A DNA stretch of 64,000 bases from an uncultured Collinsella sp. (GCA_959604825.1 CAUHCN010000006.1:15665-79664); one strand, 5' to 3'; shown: positions 1 to 8,861, counted from the first letter of the stretch. Notes: a model not told the origin generated them from the letters alone. Made by a program: numbers and translations.

Positions 1-621
1 CCCGCGCGCCGGCAGCTCACCCGGCGCGACCAGCTCCGTGCCCAGCGAGATAATGCCCACACGCGGCGCAGCATGCACCTTCACGCTCGCATACCCGGCG
101 CTCGCCAGCAGGCCAGCGCCGGCCGGGGCCACAACCTCGCCGGCGTGCATCACAACATCGCCGACATGGGCCTCCTCGGCGGCAGAGCGAACGTTCTCCC
201 CTACCTTGGCAGGCGCCGAGAAGCTCACGTGCGAGCCCTCGTTGCCGTCGCCGTCAAGCACCTCCACGATCTCGTATTTCACCACGGCATCGGCACCTTC
301 GGGTACCGGTGCGCCCGTCATGATGCGGACCGTCTCGCCCACGCCGACCACGCCCTCAAAGACATGGCCCGCGGCCTCGTGTCCGACAACGTCGAGCGTC
401 ACCGGCGCCTCGCCAGATGCCTGCGCCAAGTCCGCCGAGCGCACGGCATATCCGTCCATAGCGCTGTTGGCAAACGGCGAAATGTCGATATCGGCCACCG
501 CGTCCTCTGCCAAGGGAAGACCGGCGGCCTGCCACACGGGAATCTCGACAACTTCGGTGCGATTCACGTGCGACAAGACGATCGCCTGTGCGTCCTCCAA
601 CGGAATGAGTTTCTCAGCCAT
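1..621 (-). CDS. moeA: Molybdopterin molybdotransferase MoeA, N-terminal part (cut by window edge)
   Basis: Inserts molybdate into adenylated molybdopterin in the last step of molybdenum cofactor synthesis, in the cytoplasm. About 207 codons are visible; the C-terminal part lies beyond the left edge. Seen: the family signature NSAMDGYAV near residue 50, MTGAPVPEGADAVV near residue 100, and GIISLGTELV near the edge. The ATG at 621 is preceded by GAGGTG five or so bases upstream, which fixes the start. It is divergent from the CLC gene across about 210 bp. Gephyrin-type proteins share this domain, so a fusion beyond the edge cannot be excluded. Confidence 0.9.
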   Translation of the reverse strand, partial: MAEKLIPLEDAQAIVLSHVNRTEVVEIPVWQAAGLPLAEDAVADIDISPFANSAMDGYAVRSADLAQASGEAPVTLDVVGHEAAGHVFEGVVGVGETVRIMTGAPVPEGADAVVKYEIVEVLDGDGNEGSHVSFSAPAKVGENVRSAAEEAHVGDVVMHAGEVVAPAGAGLLASAGYASVKVHAAPRVGIISLGTELVAPGELPARG

Positions 622-796
622 ATGCACCTCTTAATGCCACGGCGCACAACGGGAGCGCCGATTCTTTATGCTTGTCTCAGTATAATCCCCCGACGCACGA
701 CCGCGACTCGGCCTGTACCCGCAAATACACCTGTCGGTTGCAAGCCGCGAAACAGAATGGAAACCAACCCACCGGCTCGTCGCGTTTACCGCGTTT

Positions 797-802
797 TATA
801 AT
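797..802 (+). promoter_or_regulatory. Candidate -10 box for the CLC gene
   Basis: A perfect TATAAT lies 30 bases upstream of the CLC start codon. No good -35 hexamer is visible at the usual distance (GGCTCG occupies it), so this is a partial promoter call. I see no fluoride riboswitch in the 622-832 interval. Confidence 0.35.
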
Positions 803-832
803 GCTCGTGTTGCAACCCAAAAAGAGGAACGT

Positions 833-2254
833 ATGGCTTTTACCGACAAACCCGAAAGCGCAAACGAGGCGCAGGACCATTCCCAGCCGCTCGACGACGG
901 CGGCCTTTTCTCCCTTAACGACGTCATCATGGCAGGCAGGCAACAGCTCACCCGCTCCGAGCATCTCTTGGCTGCCGACACGCGCCGCAACGCCCGCAAC
1001 CTACTCGCGAGCGCCAAGCTGCTCGTGCTCGTAGTTATCGTCTCGCTCGCCATGGGCGTTGCCGCTTGGGCGTTTTTGGCCTCGCTGAATATCGCGACCG
1101 ACTATCGCGAGCACCATGAGTGGATTTACGCGCTGCTCCCCGTTGTGGGCGTTGCCACCGCATGGGTGTACAAAAACCACGGCCTCGCCGCCAAGCGTGG
1201 CAACAACCTGGTCATCGACTCCGCTCTGGGCACACGTCTCATACATATGCGCATGGCCGTCCTCACCTTCGTCTGTTCCACGCTCACGCACCTAACGGGC
1301 GGATCGGCCGGTCGCGAGGGAGCCGCGGTGCAGATTGGCGGCACCATCGCCAGCAACATCTCGAACCTTGCCCACCTCAAAAAGCATGACCACCACGACC
1401 TCATGCTCGCCGGCATCTCGTCGGCCTTTGGCGCCGTATTCGGTTCGCCCCTTGCCGGAGCTTTCTTTGGCATGGAGATGTGCTTTATCGGCAAGATCGA
1501 CTACACCGCGGGCATCTACTGCCTGGTCGCCTCGTTTACCGGCTACTTTACATCACTCGCCCTGGGTACCGAGTACGAAGTGAATGTCATCGCCAGCGTC
1601 CCCGACATGACGCCGCGGACGGTTGCCATCGTTGTTATCAGCGCCATTATCTTTGGTCTCACCGCGCGCCTCTTTGCGTGGTCGGTTCGAACCGTCAAGA
1701 ACCTGTACGGTCGCTTTATCACCAATTACCTCATTCGCGCACTTATAGGCGCACTCGTGGTGCTCGCGGCCTACGCGATGCTCGACGCCTGGGACTACGC
1801 CGGCCTTTCCACGTGGCTTTCCGGCGCCGGATTTGCAGGCAACACCACCCTGGCGGACGCAGTCATCAAGTTGGTCGTCACAGCGCTTACCCTGGGCGCG
1901 GGCTTCCAAGGCGGCGAGGTCACGCCCCTGTTTGGCATCGGTGCGGCACTCGGTGGCTGGATCGGTTGCCTTACCGGGCTCGACCCCAGTTTTCTGGCGG
2001 CTCTCGGCATGCTCGGCGTGTTCTGCGCCGGCCTCAACGTGCCCATCACCACCTGCATGATGGCCATCGACCTGTTCCACGGCACGGCCGCCGGGTTCTT
2101 TGCCATCGTGGCCTTTATCAGCTACCTAACCGGCGGACACCGCGGCGTGTACCCCGCCCAGCGCATCATCTCACCCAAGCGCCGTTCGCTTATTGTGGAT
2201 GAGGGCGGTACGGTAGCGGATGCTATCGAGCGCCACAACGACCTGATAGAGTAG
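833..2254 (+). CDS. CLC-family anion antiporter, probably fluoride-class (CLC-F)
   Basis: A 473-residue multi-pass membrane protein that exchanges anions for protons across the cytoplasmic membrane. Seen: gating-glutamate motif GREGAAVQIG near residue 160, GSPLAG near 205, and GGEVTPLFGIG near 360. The usual chloride-selectivity motif GSGIP is not present; the matching position reads GNNLV near residue 122. From family knowledge, that replacement together with GGEVTP fits the F-/H+ antiporter branch rather than chloride exchangers; this assignment is inferred. The start has a GAGGAA site at good distance. A hydrophilic N-terminal tail of about 60 residues precedes the first membrane helix. 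Confidence 0.8.
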   Translation: MAFTDKPESANEAQDHSQPLDDGGLFSLNDVIMAGRQQLTRSEHLLAADTRRNARNLLASAKLLVLVVIVSLAMGVAAWAFLASLNIATDYREHHEWIYALLPVVGVATAWVYKNHGLAAKRGNNLVIDSALGTRLIHMRMAVLTFVCSTLTHLTGGSAGREGAAVQIGGTIASNISNLAHLKKHDHHDLMLAGISSAFGAVFGSPLAGAFFGMEMCFIGKIDYTAGIYCLVASFTGYFTSLALGTEYEVNVIASVPDMTPRTVAIVVISAIIFGLTARLFAWSVRTVKNLYGRFITNYLIRALIGALVVLAAYAMLDAWDYAGLSTWLSGAGFAGNTTLADAVIKLVVTALTLGAGFQGGEVTPLFGIGAALGGWIGCLTGLDPSFLAALGMLGVFCAGLNVPITTCMMAIDLFHGTAAGFFAIVAFISYLTGGHRGVYPAQRIISPKRRSLIVDEGGTVADAIERHNDLIE

Positions 2255-2341
2255 ACGTTAGTATTCGCCGTGCAGCCACAATCGGGGGCAATTCGACCCG
2301 AGCGCGACCGCACCGTCACGTTATACGCCGGGAGTCGCCCC

Positions 2342-3304
2342 ATGCACGCAACTGATTTTGGTCGCACGCTCATCATCGCCAACCCAGCCGCCCAGTCGGG
2401 TGCGGCGCGCGAGGTCGCTGAGCGCCTGCAGCGCTTTTTAGACATGACCGCGCGCTCATCCCAGTTTGACTTGGTACTGACCGAGCGCATGGGGCATGCC
2501 AAGGAACTTGCCGCACAGGCCCAGGGCTACCGCACCGTTATCGCTCTTGGCGGCGACGGCGTGATCCACGAGGTCGTCAACGGGCTTATGACGCAAAAGG
2601 AGGACGCCCGCCCCGCCCTTGCCGTCCTGCCCGTGGGCTCCGGCAACGATTTTGCCCAGACCCTCGGTATCGACGATTTCTCCGGCAAGGATTTTGGCGC
2701 GCTGCTCACCTGCGATCTGCAACGTCAGGACATCGGGCGCATTCGCTCATGGAACCCTGCAAGCGGTAGCGGCGAGGCGACGGTCGAGTACTATGACCAG
2801 ACGCTTTCGGTCGGCATCGATGCCGCCATCGGCCTTGGCACCACCGAGCTGCGCAAAAAGACCGGCTTGACAGGCGCGCCGCTCTACACCCTCTCGGGAC
2901 TTGAGCAGTTTGGTCTGCGCTATCGCAACTACCCCATGACAGTCAGCTTTGACGGCGCGCCCGCCGAGCGCGTGCGGGCGATTATCATGGCGATTCAGCT
3001 GGGCCCCACCTATGGCTCGGGCTATCGCATCTGCCCCGATGCCGACCCCTGCGACGGCATAATCGATGTCTGCTACGCCTGCGGCCCCGTCCCCCGCGCC
3101 GTTGCCCTGCCTATGTTTCTTTCGGCCAAGGACGGCCACCACACCAAGTTGCCGCCGGTTCGTATGCGCCGCTGCCGCCATGCCGAGCTCACCTTCGAGC
3201 AGCCCGATTACCCCATCCAGGCCGACGGCGAGCCCATTGTCGCCTCGCGCATCGAGGTTGACGTCCTCGGCAGCGCCCTCCAAGTTTGGCACCCCGCCCG
3301 CTAG
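2342..3304 (+). CDS. Diacylglycerol/lipid kinase of the YegS-DagK family
   Basis: Phosphorylates diacylglycerol or a related lipid, feeding lipid back into phospholipid synthesis. Seen: an N-terminal TLIIANPAAQSGAA segment and the nucleotide-binding GGDGVIHEVVNGL motif of the catalytic domain, followed by the glycine-rich VLPVGSGNDFA loop. The length of 320 residues is normal for the family. I chose the ATG at 2342 because GGGAG lies eight bases upstream. A GTG at 2270 would add 24 residues but has no ribosome-binding site. It is convergent with the next gene with only about 20 bases between them and no visible terminator. The exact lipid substrate cannot be read from sequence. Confidence 0.85.
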   Translation: MHATDFGRTLIIANPAAQSGAAREVAERLQRFLDMTARSSQFDLVLTERMGHAKELAAQAQGYRTVIALGGDGVIHEVVNGLMTQKEDARPALAVLPVGSGNDFAQTLGIDDFSGKDFGALLTCDLQRQDIGRIRSWNPASGSGEATVEYYDQTLSVGIDAAIGLGTTELRKKTGLTGAPLYTLSGLEQFGLRYRNYPMTVSFDGAPAERVRAIIMAIQLGPTYGSGYRICPDADPCDGIIDVCYACGPVPRAVALPMFLSAKDGHHTKLPPVRMRRCRHAELTFEQPDYPIQADGEPIVASRIEVDVLGSALQVWHPAR

Positions 3305-3325
3305 CAAGGCCAGTGGAGCAATCGA

Positions 3326-3706
3326 CTACTCGTCGCTGCCCGGCTTGCGACGGTTAGCCTTTTTAATCGCATTGAAGTGCTTGTCGTTGAGCCTGCGCTG
3401 GCGCGATCGCTGGGGCACTTTGGTCTTGACGCGACGGCGCGGCGGACGGCCACGACGCTCAAGCTCTGCGCGCAGCTTACGCAGGCAGCTCGCGCGATTC
3501 TGAAACTGACTACGGCTCTCGCGCGCCGTCACAACAATCCCCGTGGGCCCATGCTTCATACGCACCGCCGAGTCCGTCGTGTTCACGCCCTGCCCGCCCG
3601 GACTCGTCGCACGAAACACCTGCACCTCGCAATCGCGCGCCAACTCCTCGGCCGACATCTCGGCATAGCGCGCATACTCGCGCCATTCCATCTTGTTCTC
3701 GTCCAT
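3326..3706 (-). CDS. ArfB-like stand-alone peptidyl-tRNA hydrolase (release-factor GGQ domain)
   Basis: A 126-residue protein carrying only the catalytic domain of class I release factors. Seen: [16 protein letters not shown] with the GGQ tripeptide, and a very basic C-terminal tail rich in Arg and Lys ([10 protein letters not shown]). No codon-recognition domain is present. ArfB proteins free ribosomes stalled on truncated mRNA by placing such a tail in the empty mRNA channel, so that role is the best inference. The start at 3706 has GGAGG at proper distance; an upstream start would place this site inside the gene. The alternative is a PrfH-like factor, but the length fits ArfB better. Confidence 0.8.
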   Translation of the reverse strand: MDENKMEWREYARYAEMSAEELARDCEVQVFRATSPGGQGVNTTDSAVRMKHGPTGIVVTARESRSQFQNRASCLRKLRAELERRGRPPRRRVKTKVPQRSRQRRLNDKHFNAIKKANRRKPGSDE

Positions 3707-3726
3707 ATCAGCACCTCCCCTCATAC

Positions 3727-3763
3727 AAAAAAATGTGACAAAGGGACAGTCCCTTTGTCACAT
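3727..3763 (-). terminator. Rho-independent terminator after xpt
   Basis: A 14-bp perfect stem (ATGTGACAAAGGGA and its complement) with a three-base loop is followed on the minus strand by seven T. It separates xpt from the ArfB-like gene. Its AAAGGGAC core resembles the terminators near 28.05 and 28.74 kb. Confidence 0.85.
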
Positions 3764-3790
3764 CGCATACCAATCGCTTGTGTTGCGCGC

Positions 3791-4369
3791 TTAGGCGAAG
3801 GTGATCTCGCCGTTCTCGCAGTCCATATCGGCGATACGGGCCAGGCTCTCAACGCGGAAGCCGCGCTTACGGAGCTTATCGCCGCCGCCCTGGAAGCCCT
3901 TCTCAACGGCGATGCCAATGCCGGCAACTTCGGCGCCCGCAGCCTCGCAGATCTTGATAAGGCCCTCAAGCGCGCAGCCGTTGGCCAGGAAGTCGTCGAT
4001 GATCAGGACCTTGTCGCCCTCGGACAGGAAGCGCTTGCCGACGATGACCGGGTACTCCTTCTGCTTGGTAAAGGAGTAGATGGTCGTGGCGTACTGCTCG
4101 CCGTCGAGGTTGATGGACTGTGCCTTCTTGGCAAAGACCACCGGCACGCCGCCAAAATGCTGAGCCGCGATGCAAGCCATACCAATGCCCGAAGCCTCAA
4201 TCGTCAGGATCTTGTTGATCTCGACATCCTTGAACAGACGGGCCCACTCGGCGCCCATGTGGTCGAACAGCTCAACGTCGCATTGGTGGTTGAGGAAGGC
4301 ATCAACCTTAAGGACGTTACCGGCCTTTACGATGCCGTCATGGCGAATACGATCCTCAAGCTCCTGCAT
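3791..4369 (-). CDS. xpt: Xanthine phosphoribosyltransferase
   Basis: Converts xanthine and PRPP to XMP in purine salvage. The protein has 192 residues, the normal length. Seen: [12 protein letters not shown] in the N-terminal half and the PRPP-binding loop [14 protein letters not shown] near residue 125, both typical of Xpt rather than of adenine or hypoxanthine enzymes. An AAGGGG site precedes the ATG. No permease gene is adjacent and no purine riboswitch is visible in the 60 bases upstream, although this family is often riboswitch-controlled. It is terminated by the strong hairpin at 3727-3763. Confidence 0.93.
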   Translation of the reverse strand: MQELEDRIRHDGIVKAGNVLKVDAFLNHQCDVELFDHMGAEWARLFKDVEINKILTIEASGIGMACIAAQHFGGVPVVFAKKAQSINLDGEQYATTIYSFTKQKEYPVIVGKRFLSEGDKVLIIDDFLANGCALEGLIKICEAAGAEVAGIGIAVEKGFQGGGDKLRKRGFRVESLARIADMDCENGEITFA

Positions 4370-4526
4370 GGCGCAACCCCTTCTCGCGGCAACGATACCG
4401 CGCGATTAATAAACGTTGTTCGATAGTCTACCACGGACCGACCCCCGCCCGTCCCACAAGCCGCATCGCACCACAAACCAGTTTTTTGAGACGGCGCGAA
4501 TACGTGGCAGGCAGCCTCCCAACACG

Positions 4527-5831
4527 CTAATGGCGGGCGCGCATCCTCACCAAACGAACCATCGAGAGGACAAAGCCCACGGCTGCCACGGCCATCAACA
4601 CATAGAACACCGAACGAAAACCAAACAGGAACACATCCGGACGGCCTGCAACAAAACTGGTCACGGCCTCGCCCATCGCCACGCTCATCTGCCCATACAG
4701 GATATTCGACGCCACCGTAATGCCCACTGCCATACCCGCATAGCGCGCCAGGCTACCCAGGCTGCCAGCAAAGCCGAGCGCTTCGCGCGGAGCCGAGCCC
4801 ATGTACAGCGAGTTATTGGGGCTCTGAAAAATCGACGTTCCGCACGACATAAACGCGACACAGCACACGATCACAGGGATGGAAGAGTGCTCGTCGAGCG
4901 TACTTACCGCAAAGAGACCGCACACGTACACACCCAGGCCCACCGCCGTGGGGCCCTCGCAGCCAACGCGGTCCGAAACCGTACCCGAAAGCGGGCCGAT
5001 AAAGGCATTCACCATCGGCAGCGCCAAAAAGAGTAGTCCAGAGATGTCGGAACCAAAGCCGTGAGCGTCCTGAAAATAGAACGGCAGGATAAACTCGGAT
5101 GCGCCAATACCAACGAACACGATGAGCATGCAAGCAAGGTTGATGGTGAAGGCCGAATTTGCAAAGCAGCGACGAGCAGCCTCAACCAGGGACATGGGGC
5201 GCTCGCCGGCCTCCGGCTTAACATGCGGTAGTGTATAGAGTCCCACGATAAACGAGATGACGCCAATGGGCAGGTTGATGAGGAAGATGCTCTCCCAGGG
5301 AAAGCTTGCCACCAGCATGCCGCCGAGCACGGGGCCGCACATCATGCCGAGGGCCACGAAGGTCGCGAGAATACCCATGGCACGACCGCGCTCGCGCGCC
5401 GGAAACGACTCGGTGATGATACCCATGTTGTTAGCCATGGCCGCCGCGCAGCCGACGCCCTGCACAATGCGTGCCAGAATAAGAACTTCGAGCGAACTCG
5501 AAAGGCCGCAAAGCAGCGAGCCGGCCGTAAAAACGATTACGCCCAGCTGGAATACGCCCACCTTGCCGCGCACGTCGCCCAAGCGGCCAAACGGCAGCAT
5601 AGCCACGCATGTCGCAAGCAGGTACACCGAGCTCACCAGCTGGATGCGGTCGAGGCCCACGCCCAGCTCCTTTTGCATCACGGGCAACGCCACGGTCACG
5701 ACGGTCGAATCCAGACACGACATAAACGTCATGATGAGCACGGTAAACAGAATCGCCCATTTGTTCTTGCCATGGGTGTCGCCCTCAAGGGCAAGGTGCT
5801 CGCGGCGCAGCTGCTCTGCGGTTTTCTCCAT
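4527..5831 (-). CDS. MFS drug/proton antiporter of the 14-helix DHA2 type
   Basis: A 434-residue membrane transporter. Seen: the first helix with the DHA2-like stretch MSCLDSTVVTVALPVMQKEL, motif A FGRLGDVRGKVG after helix 2, and the antiporter motif C GMMCGPVLGG in helix 5. These place it with EmrB/QacA-like exporters; the substrate is unknown. The ATG at 5831 follows AAAGGA by five bases. It lies downstream of metY but is separated from it by a terminator, so it is probably transcribed alone. No TetR or MarR regulator is adjacent. Confidence 0.85.
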   Translation of the reverse strand: MEKTAEQLRREHLALEGDTHGKNKWAILFTVLIMTFMSCLDSTVVTVALPVMQKELGVGLDRIQLVSSVYLLATCVAMLPFGRLGDVRGKVGVFQLGVIVFTAGSLLCGLSSSLEVLILARIVQGVGCAAAMANNMGIITESFPARERGRAMGILATFVALGMMCGPVLGGMLVASFPWESIFLINLPIGVISFIVGLYTLPHVKPEAGERPMSLVEAARRCFANSAFTINLACMLIVFVGIGASEFILPFYFQDAHGFGSDISGLLFLALPMVNAFIGPLSGTVSDRVGCEGPTAVGLGVYVCGLFAVSTLDEHSSIPVIVCCVAFMSCGTSIFQSPNNSLYMGSAPREALGFAGSLGSLARYAGMAVGITVASNILYGQMSVAMGEAVTSFVAGRPDVFLFGFRSVFYVLMAVAAVGFVLSMVRLVRMRARH

Positions 5832-5857
5832 ATCCATCCTTTCGAGTGGCACAACGC

Positions 5858-5906
5858 AAAAAACGGGGCCCCAATCGCCTGCGAACAGTCGCGATTGGGG
5901 TCCCGC
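5858..5906 (-). terminator. Rho-independent terminator after metY
   Basis: On the minus strand a 14-bp GC-rich stem (GGGACCCCAATCGC with its near-complement) closes a 12-base loop and is followed by six T. It lies between metY and the MFS gene. Confidence 0.85.
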
Positions 5907-5973
5907 CTACGGAATCGGAACTATATGTCACCGGAACCCCAAGAGGCTCCGTCGCTTCATACGAGAAGCTAGC

Positions 5974-7257
5974 CTAGCACTGCTCGAGCGCCTGCTCAAG
6001 GTCGGCAATCAGATCGGCCGTGTCCTCGAGGCCGCACGACAGGCGCACCATGTCGGCGGAGATGCCGCAGGCGATGAGCTCCTCATCGTTCATCTGACGG
6101 TGCGTAGCGTTAGCGGGATGCAGGCAGCAGGTGCGAGCATCGGCCACATGCGTGGCGATCTGGGCGAGTTTAAGGCTCTTCATAAAGGTCTCGGCCGCCG
6201 CGCGACCACCGTTAAAGCCAAAGCTCACGACGCCGCAGGTACCGTTGGGCATGTACTTCTGAGCCAGGTCATAGTACTTATCGCCCTCCAGGCCCGGATA
6301 GCTCACAAAGCGCACCTTGGGATGGCTCTGCAGGAACTTAGCAACGGCCAGGCCGTTCTCACAATGACGCGGCATACGCACATGCAGGCTCTCGAGCGAG
6401 CTATTCAGGAAAAACGCCGCCTGCGGGTTCTGCATGGGGCCGAGGTCGCGCATGAGCTGAGCGGTTGCCTTGGTAATGAAGGCACCCTCGCGACAGAACT
6501 TCTCGGCATAGGTCACGCCGTGATAGCTCTCGTCGGGCGTGGTGAGACCCGGGAACTTGTCTGCATGGGCCATCCAGTCAAACTGGCCGTGGTCGACGAT
6601 CACGCCACCCAGGTAGGCCGCATGCCCATCCATGTACTTGGTGGTAGAGTGCGTGACGATGTCGGCGCCCCACTCAAAGGGACGGCACATCACGGGCGTC
6701 GGGAAGGTGTTGTCGACCATCAGCGGCACGCCGTGGTCATGCGCGGCCTTGGCAAAGCGCTCAATATCGAGCACGGCAAGGGCGGGGTTGGCAATCGTCT
6801 CGCCAAAGACGAGCTTGGTATTGGGCTCAAAGGCTGCCTCCAGCTCCTCATCGGTGCAGTCGGGGGCGACAAACGTGCAAGTCACGCCCATGCGGCCCAT
6901 GGTGTGGGCGAGCAGGTTATACGTACCGCCGTAGATAGCAGAGCTCGCGACCACGTGATCACCGGCACCGGCCACGTTAAAGATCGCGAGGAAGTTCGCG
7001 GCCATGCCCGAACTCGTGAGCATCGCAGCGGTGCCGCCCTCCATCTCGCAGATCTTGGCGGCAACCAGATCGCACGTGGGATTCTGCAGACGGCTGTAGA
7101 AGTAGCCCGACTCCTCCAGGTCAAACAGCTTGCCCATGTGCTCGGACGTGTCGTATTTCCACGTGGTGGACTGGTAGATGGGCACCTGGCGCGGCTCCGC
7201 GTCGCCCGGGTGATAGCCGCCCTGAACACATGTAGTACCGATGGTCTGCTCGCTCAT
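5974..7257 (-). CDS. metY: O-acetylhomoserine sulfhydrylase (PLP-dependent Cys/Met metabolism family)
   Basis: Makes homocysteine from O-acetylhomoserine and sulfide, or a related sulfur amino-acid reaction. The 427 residues match MetY, which is longer than MetB or MGL. Seen: FYSRLQNPT near residue 55, SSGMAANFLAI near residue 85, the aspartate motif MVDNTFPTPV, and the PLP-lysine motif HSTTKYMDGH near residue 205. The ATG at 7257 has AAGGGAG six bases upstream. A methionine gamma-lyase role is an alternative, since these enzymes are hard to separate by sequence alone. I found no SAM riboswitch upstream, only the repeat element at 7346-7384. Confidence 0.85.
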   Translation of the reverse strand: MSEQTIGTTCVQGGYHPGDAEPRQVPIYQSTTWKYDTSEHMGKLFDLEESGYFYSRLQNPTCDLVAAKICEMEGGTAAMLTSSGMAANFLAIFNVAGAGDHVVASSAIYGGTYNLLAHTMGRMGVTCTFVAPDCTDEELEAAFEPNTKLVFGETIANPALAVLDIERFAKAAHDHGVPLMVDNTFPTPVMCRPFEWGADIVTHSTTKYMDGHAAYLGGVIVDHGQFDWMAHADKFPGLTTPDESYHGVTYAEKFCREGAFITKATAQLMRDLGPMQNPQAAFFLNSSLESLHVRMPRHCENGLAVAKFLQSHPKVRFVSYPGLEGDKYYDLAQKYMPNGTCGVVSFGFNGGRAAAETFMKSLKLAQIATHVADARTCCLHPANATHRQMNDEELIACGISADMVRLSCGLEDTADLIADLEQALEQC

Positions 7258-7345
7258 ATCCAACTCCCTTACTTGGGTTTTGTTTTTATTCGGTTCACGA
7301 TACCGCTACCCCGCACCCCTCTCAACCCATCCCGCCGATAGGTTA

Positions 7346-7384
7346 TGGGACAAATTAATCAGGTTTATTTGTCCCAAATCTTAA
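7346..7384. repeat. Dispersed hairpin repeat, copy A
   Basis: The sequence TGGGACAAATTAATCAG, a short variable loop, then TTTGTCCCAAATCTTAAG forms an 8-11 bp stem. The same two conserved halves occur at 19636-19677. Copy A lies between metY and the divergent C_GCAxxG_C_C gene. Confidence 0.75.
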
Positions 7385-7491
7385 GAAAGTGTTCGATGGC
7401 GAAAAACAATGAGATATGCACTGCGGTCTCGATAAGCGAATGCGCCAGCAAGGGTACCATAGGCGGGTACACCGCAATCAAGGAGACACGG

Positions 7492-7938
7492 ATGAAGCAG
7501 ATTGATACCACTCAGCTCAACACTGCCTCCTGCCAGGCTCAGGCTGCCGAATACCACGCCCGCGGCTTTAACTGCGCGCAGGCCGTCGCCTGCACGCTCG
7601 CGCCCGCCGTCGGGCTCGACCCCCAGGTCGCCTTTACCCTCACCGAGGGCTTTGGCGCCGGCATGGGCGGCATGACCGAAACTTGCGGTGCCATCTCGGG
7701 CGCCGTGGCCATCATGGGCTTTGTAATGAGCGATGGCATGGAAAACCCCAAGACCAAGGGCCAGACCTACAAACTGTCGCGCGAGATTGCCAAGCGCTTT
7801 GGCGAGAAGAACACGACGACCGTCTGCGGCACGCTCAAGGGCATCGGATCGGACAAGGGTCCGCTCCGCAGCTGTCCCGGTTGCATCGACGATGCCGTCG
7901 AAATCGCCTGCGATGTACTAAAGCAGCTCGCCGAGTAA
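7492..7938 (+). CDS. C_GCAxxG_C_C family redox protein
   Basis: A 148-residue protein of the family named after its cysteine pattern. Seen: the cysteine in FNCAQAVACTLA near residue 28, FGAGMGGMTETCGAISGA near residue 60, and a C-terminal CPGCIDDAV. The family is common in strict anaerobes and is thought to be redox active or metal binding; its reaction is not known. The ATG at 7492 has a clear AAGGAG. Upstream extension to 7345 is open but lacks a ribosome-binding site and would run through a repeat element. Confidence 0.85.
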   Translation: MKQIDTTQLNTASCQAQAAEYHARGFNCAQAVACTLAPAVGLDPQVAFTLTEGFGAGMGGMTETCGAISGAVAIMGFVMSDGMENPKTKGQTYKLSREIAKRFGEKNTTTVCGTLKGIGSDKGPLRSCPGCIDDAVEIACDVLKQLAE

Positions 7939-7950
7939 ACGGCAGCGACA

Positions 7951-8003
7951 TAAAACGACAGCCGGCGCGCTTGGGATTCATCCAAATGCACGCCGGCCGT
8001 CGT
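7951..8003 (-). terminator. Hairpin terminator after the YigZ gene
   Basis: Stem ACGACAGCCGGCG (7955-7967) pairs with CGCCGGCCGTCGT (7991-8003) apart from one base. On the minus strand it is followed by TTTTA. It lies between two convergent genes and may act in both directions, although the plus-strand side lacks a T-run. Confidence 0.6.
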
Positions 8004-8005
8004 CG

Positions 8006-8644
8006 TTAGAACTCAGCAAACTCGGGAGCGCTGACCTCAATCTCCTCGCGCCCCGCCATAAGCTCGCGCATCTTAGCGCAAAACGGCTCTTGCTCCCCCG
8101 CTTTAAACACCAAGTGAAGTGTCACAGCATCCGCGTAATCGGTATCCGAAACCTTGGCACCCGAATCCTGCGCCAAGCGAAGCACCTGCTCATACTGTGG
8201 ATAGGCCACATGCACATCAACCGGCACGACGCTCGTCATCTCGACGATCTGCCCGGCCTCCTGAGCCGCGGCCACCGCCGCCTGCGTCGCCGCGGTATAG
8301 GCGCGCACCAAACCACCAGGCCCCAACAGCGTGCCACCAAAATAGCGCGTTACTACGCAGCAAACATTTTTGAGCCCCGCACCGCGCAGCACCTCGAGCG
8401 TCGGCATACCACTCGTGCGGCTCGGTTCACCATCATCGCTCTGGCGCTCGCGTCCATCGACCAAAATCCACGCGGGAACATTGTGTCGAGCGTCATAATG
8501 ACGCTTGCGAACCATCTCGATAAAGGCATTCGCCTCGTCCTCGGACTCAATATGGACCAGCTGGGCAATAAACCGGCTCTTGCGGTCCACAAACTCGCCC
8601 GAAACCTCAATATTCGATTGCAGAGTAAAATAGCTGTCCAACAA
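8006..8644 (-). CDS. YigZ/IMPACT family protein
   Basis: A 212-residue protein with the two-domain architecture of YigZ. Seen: the N-terminal KSRFIAQLVHIESEDEA segment, the conserved DDGEPSRTSGMP loop near residue 70, and RYFGGTLLGPGGLVRAY near residue 100. Family members share a fold with translation-linked domains and the eukaryotic IMPACT regulator; no enzymatic reaction is established. The start is a TTG at 8644 with GAGGGA upstream; no ATG fits the conserved N-terminus. The gene stands alone. Confidence 0.85.
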   Translation of the reverse strand: MLDSYFTLQSNIEVSGEFVDRKSRFIAQLVHIESEDEANAFIEMVRKRHYDARHNVPAWILVDGRERQSDDGEPSRTSGMPTLEVLRGAGLKNVCCVVTRYFGGTLLGPGGLVRAYTAATQAAVAAAQEAGQIVEMTSVVPVDVHVAYPQYEQVLRLAQDSGAKVSDTDYADAVTLHLVFKAGEQEPFCAKMRELMAGREEIEVSAPEFAEF

Positions 8645-8740
8645 AGTCCCTCAACAAAATAAAGCGCAGCAACAAACAGCCTCAATAATACGATAACCCT
8701 AGTAAAAAGAATGGCAACGCCGATGATTCCGTCAACGAAA

Positions 8741-8845
8741 GCGAGAACCCGTCAGCGCGAGCAAGGTGCCTTGAAAGCCGAGGGCATTGACCTTATGGTC
8801 ATGCCCGAAGGTTTGAAAGGCAGATTGCCGCGCTGACGGGTTCGC
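8741..8845. repeat. Nested long inverted repeat downstream of rnpB
   Basis: The outer arms 8741-8759 and 8829-8845 share a 15-bp perfect stem (GAACCCGTCAGCGCG). Inside them a second stem of about 23 bp joins 8768-8792 to 8797-8821 with a four-base loop. The element starts 17 bases after the rnpB 3' end. It has no T-run on either side, so it is not a typical intrinsic terminator. Confidence 0.75.
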
Positions 8846-8861
8846 AGCGTCAACAAAGTGC

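Noticed and set aside
622..832. Possible fluoride riboswitch before the CLC gene
   Set aside because: No matching conserved core in the interval by eye.
4370..4526. Possible purine riboswitch before xpt
   Set aside because: The conserved purine aptamer core and loop sequences were not found.
5257..7341. A 694-codon plus-strand open frame
   Set aside because: It is antisense to metY and the MFS gene and shows no recognisable motif.
7258..7491. Possible SAM riboswitch before metY
   Set aside because: None of the conserved S-box or SAM-II/IV blocks is present; the structure seen is the dispersed TGGGACAAATT repeat.
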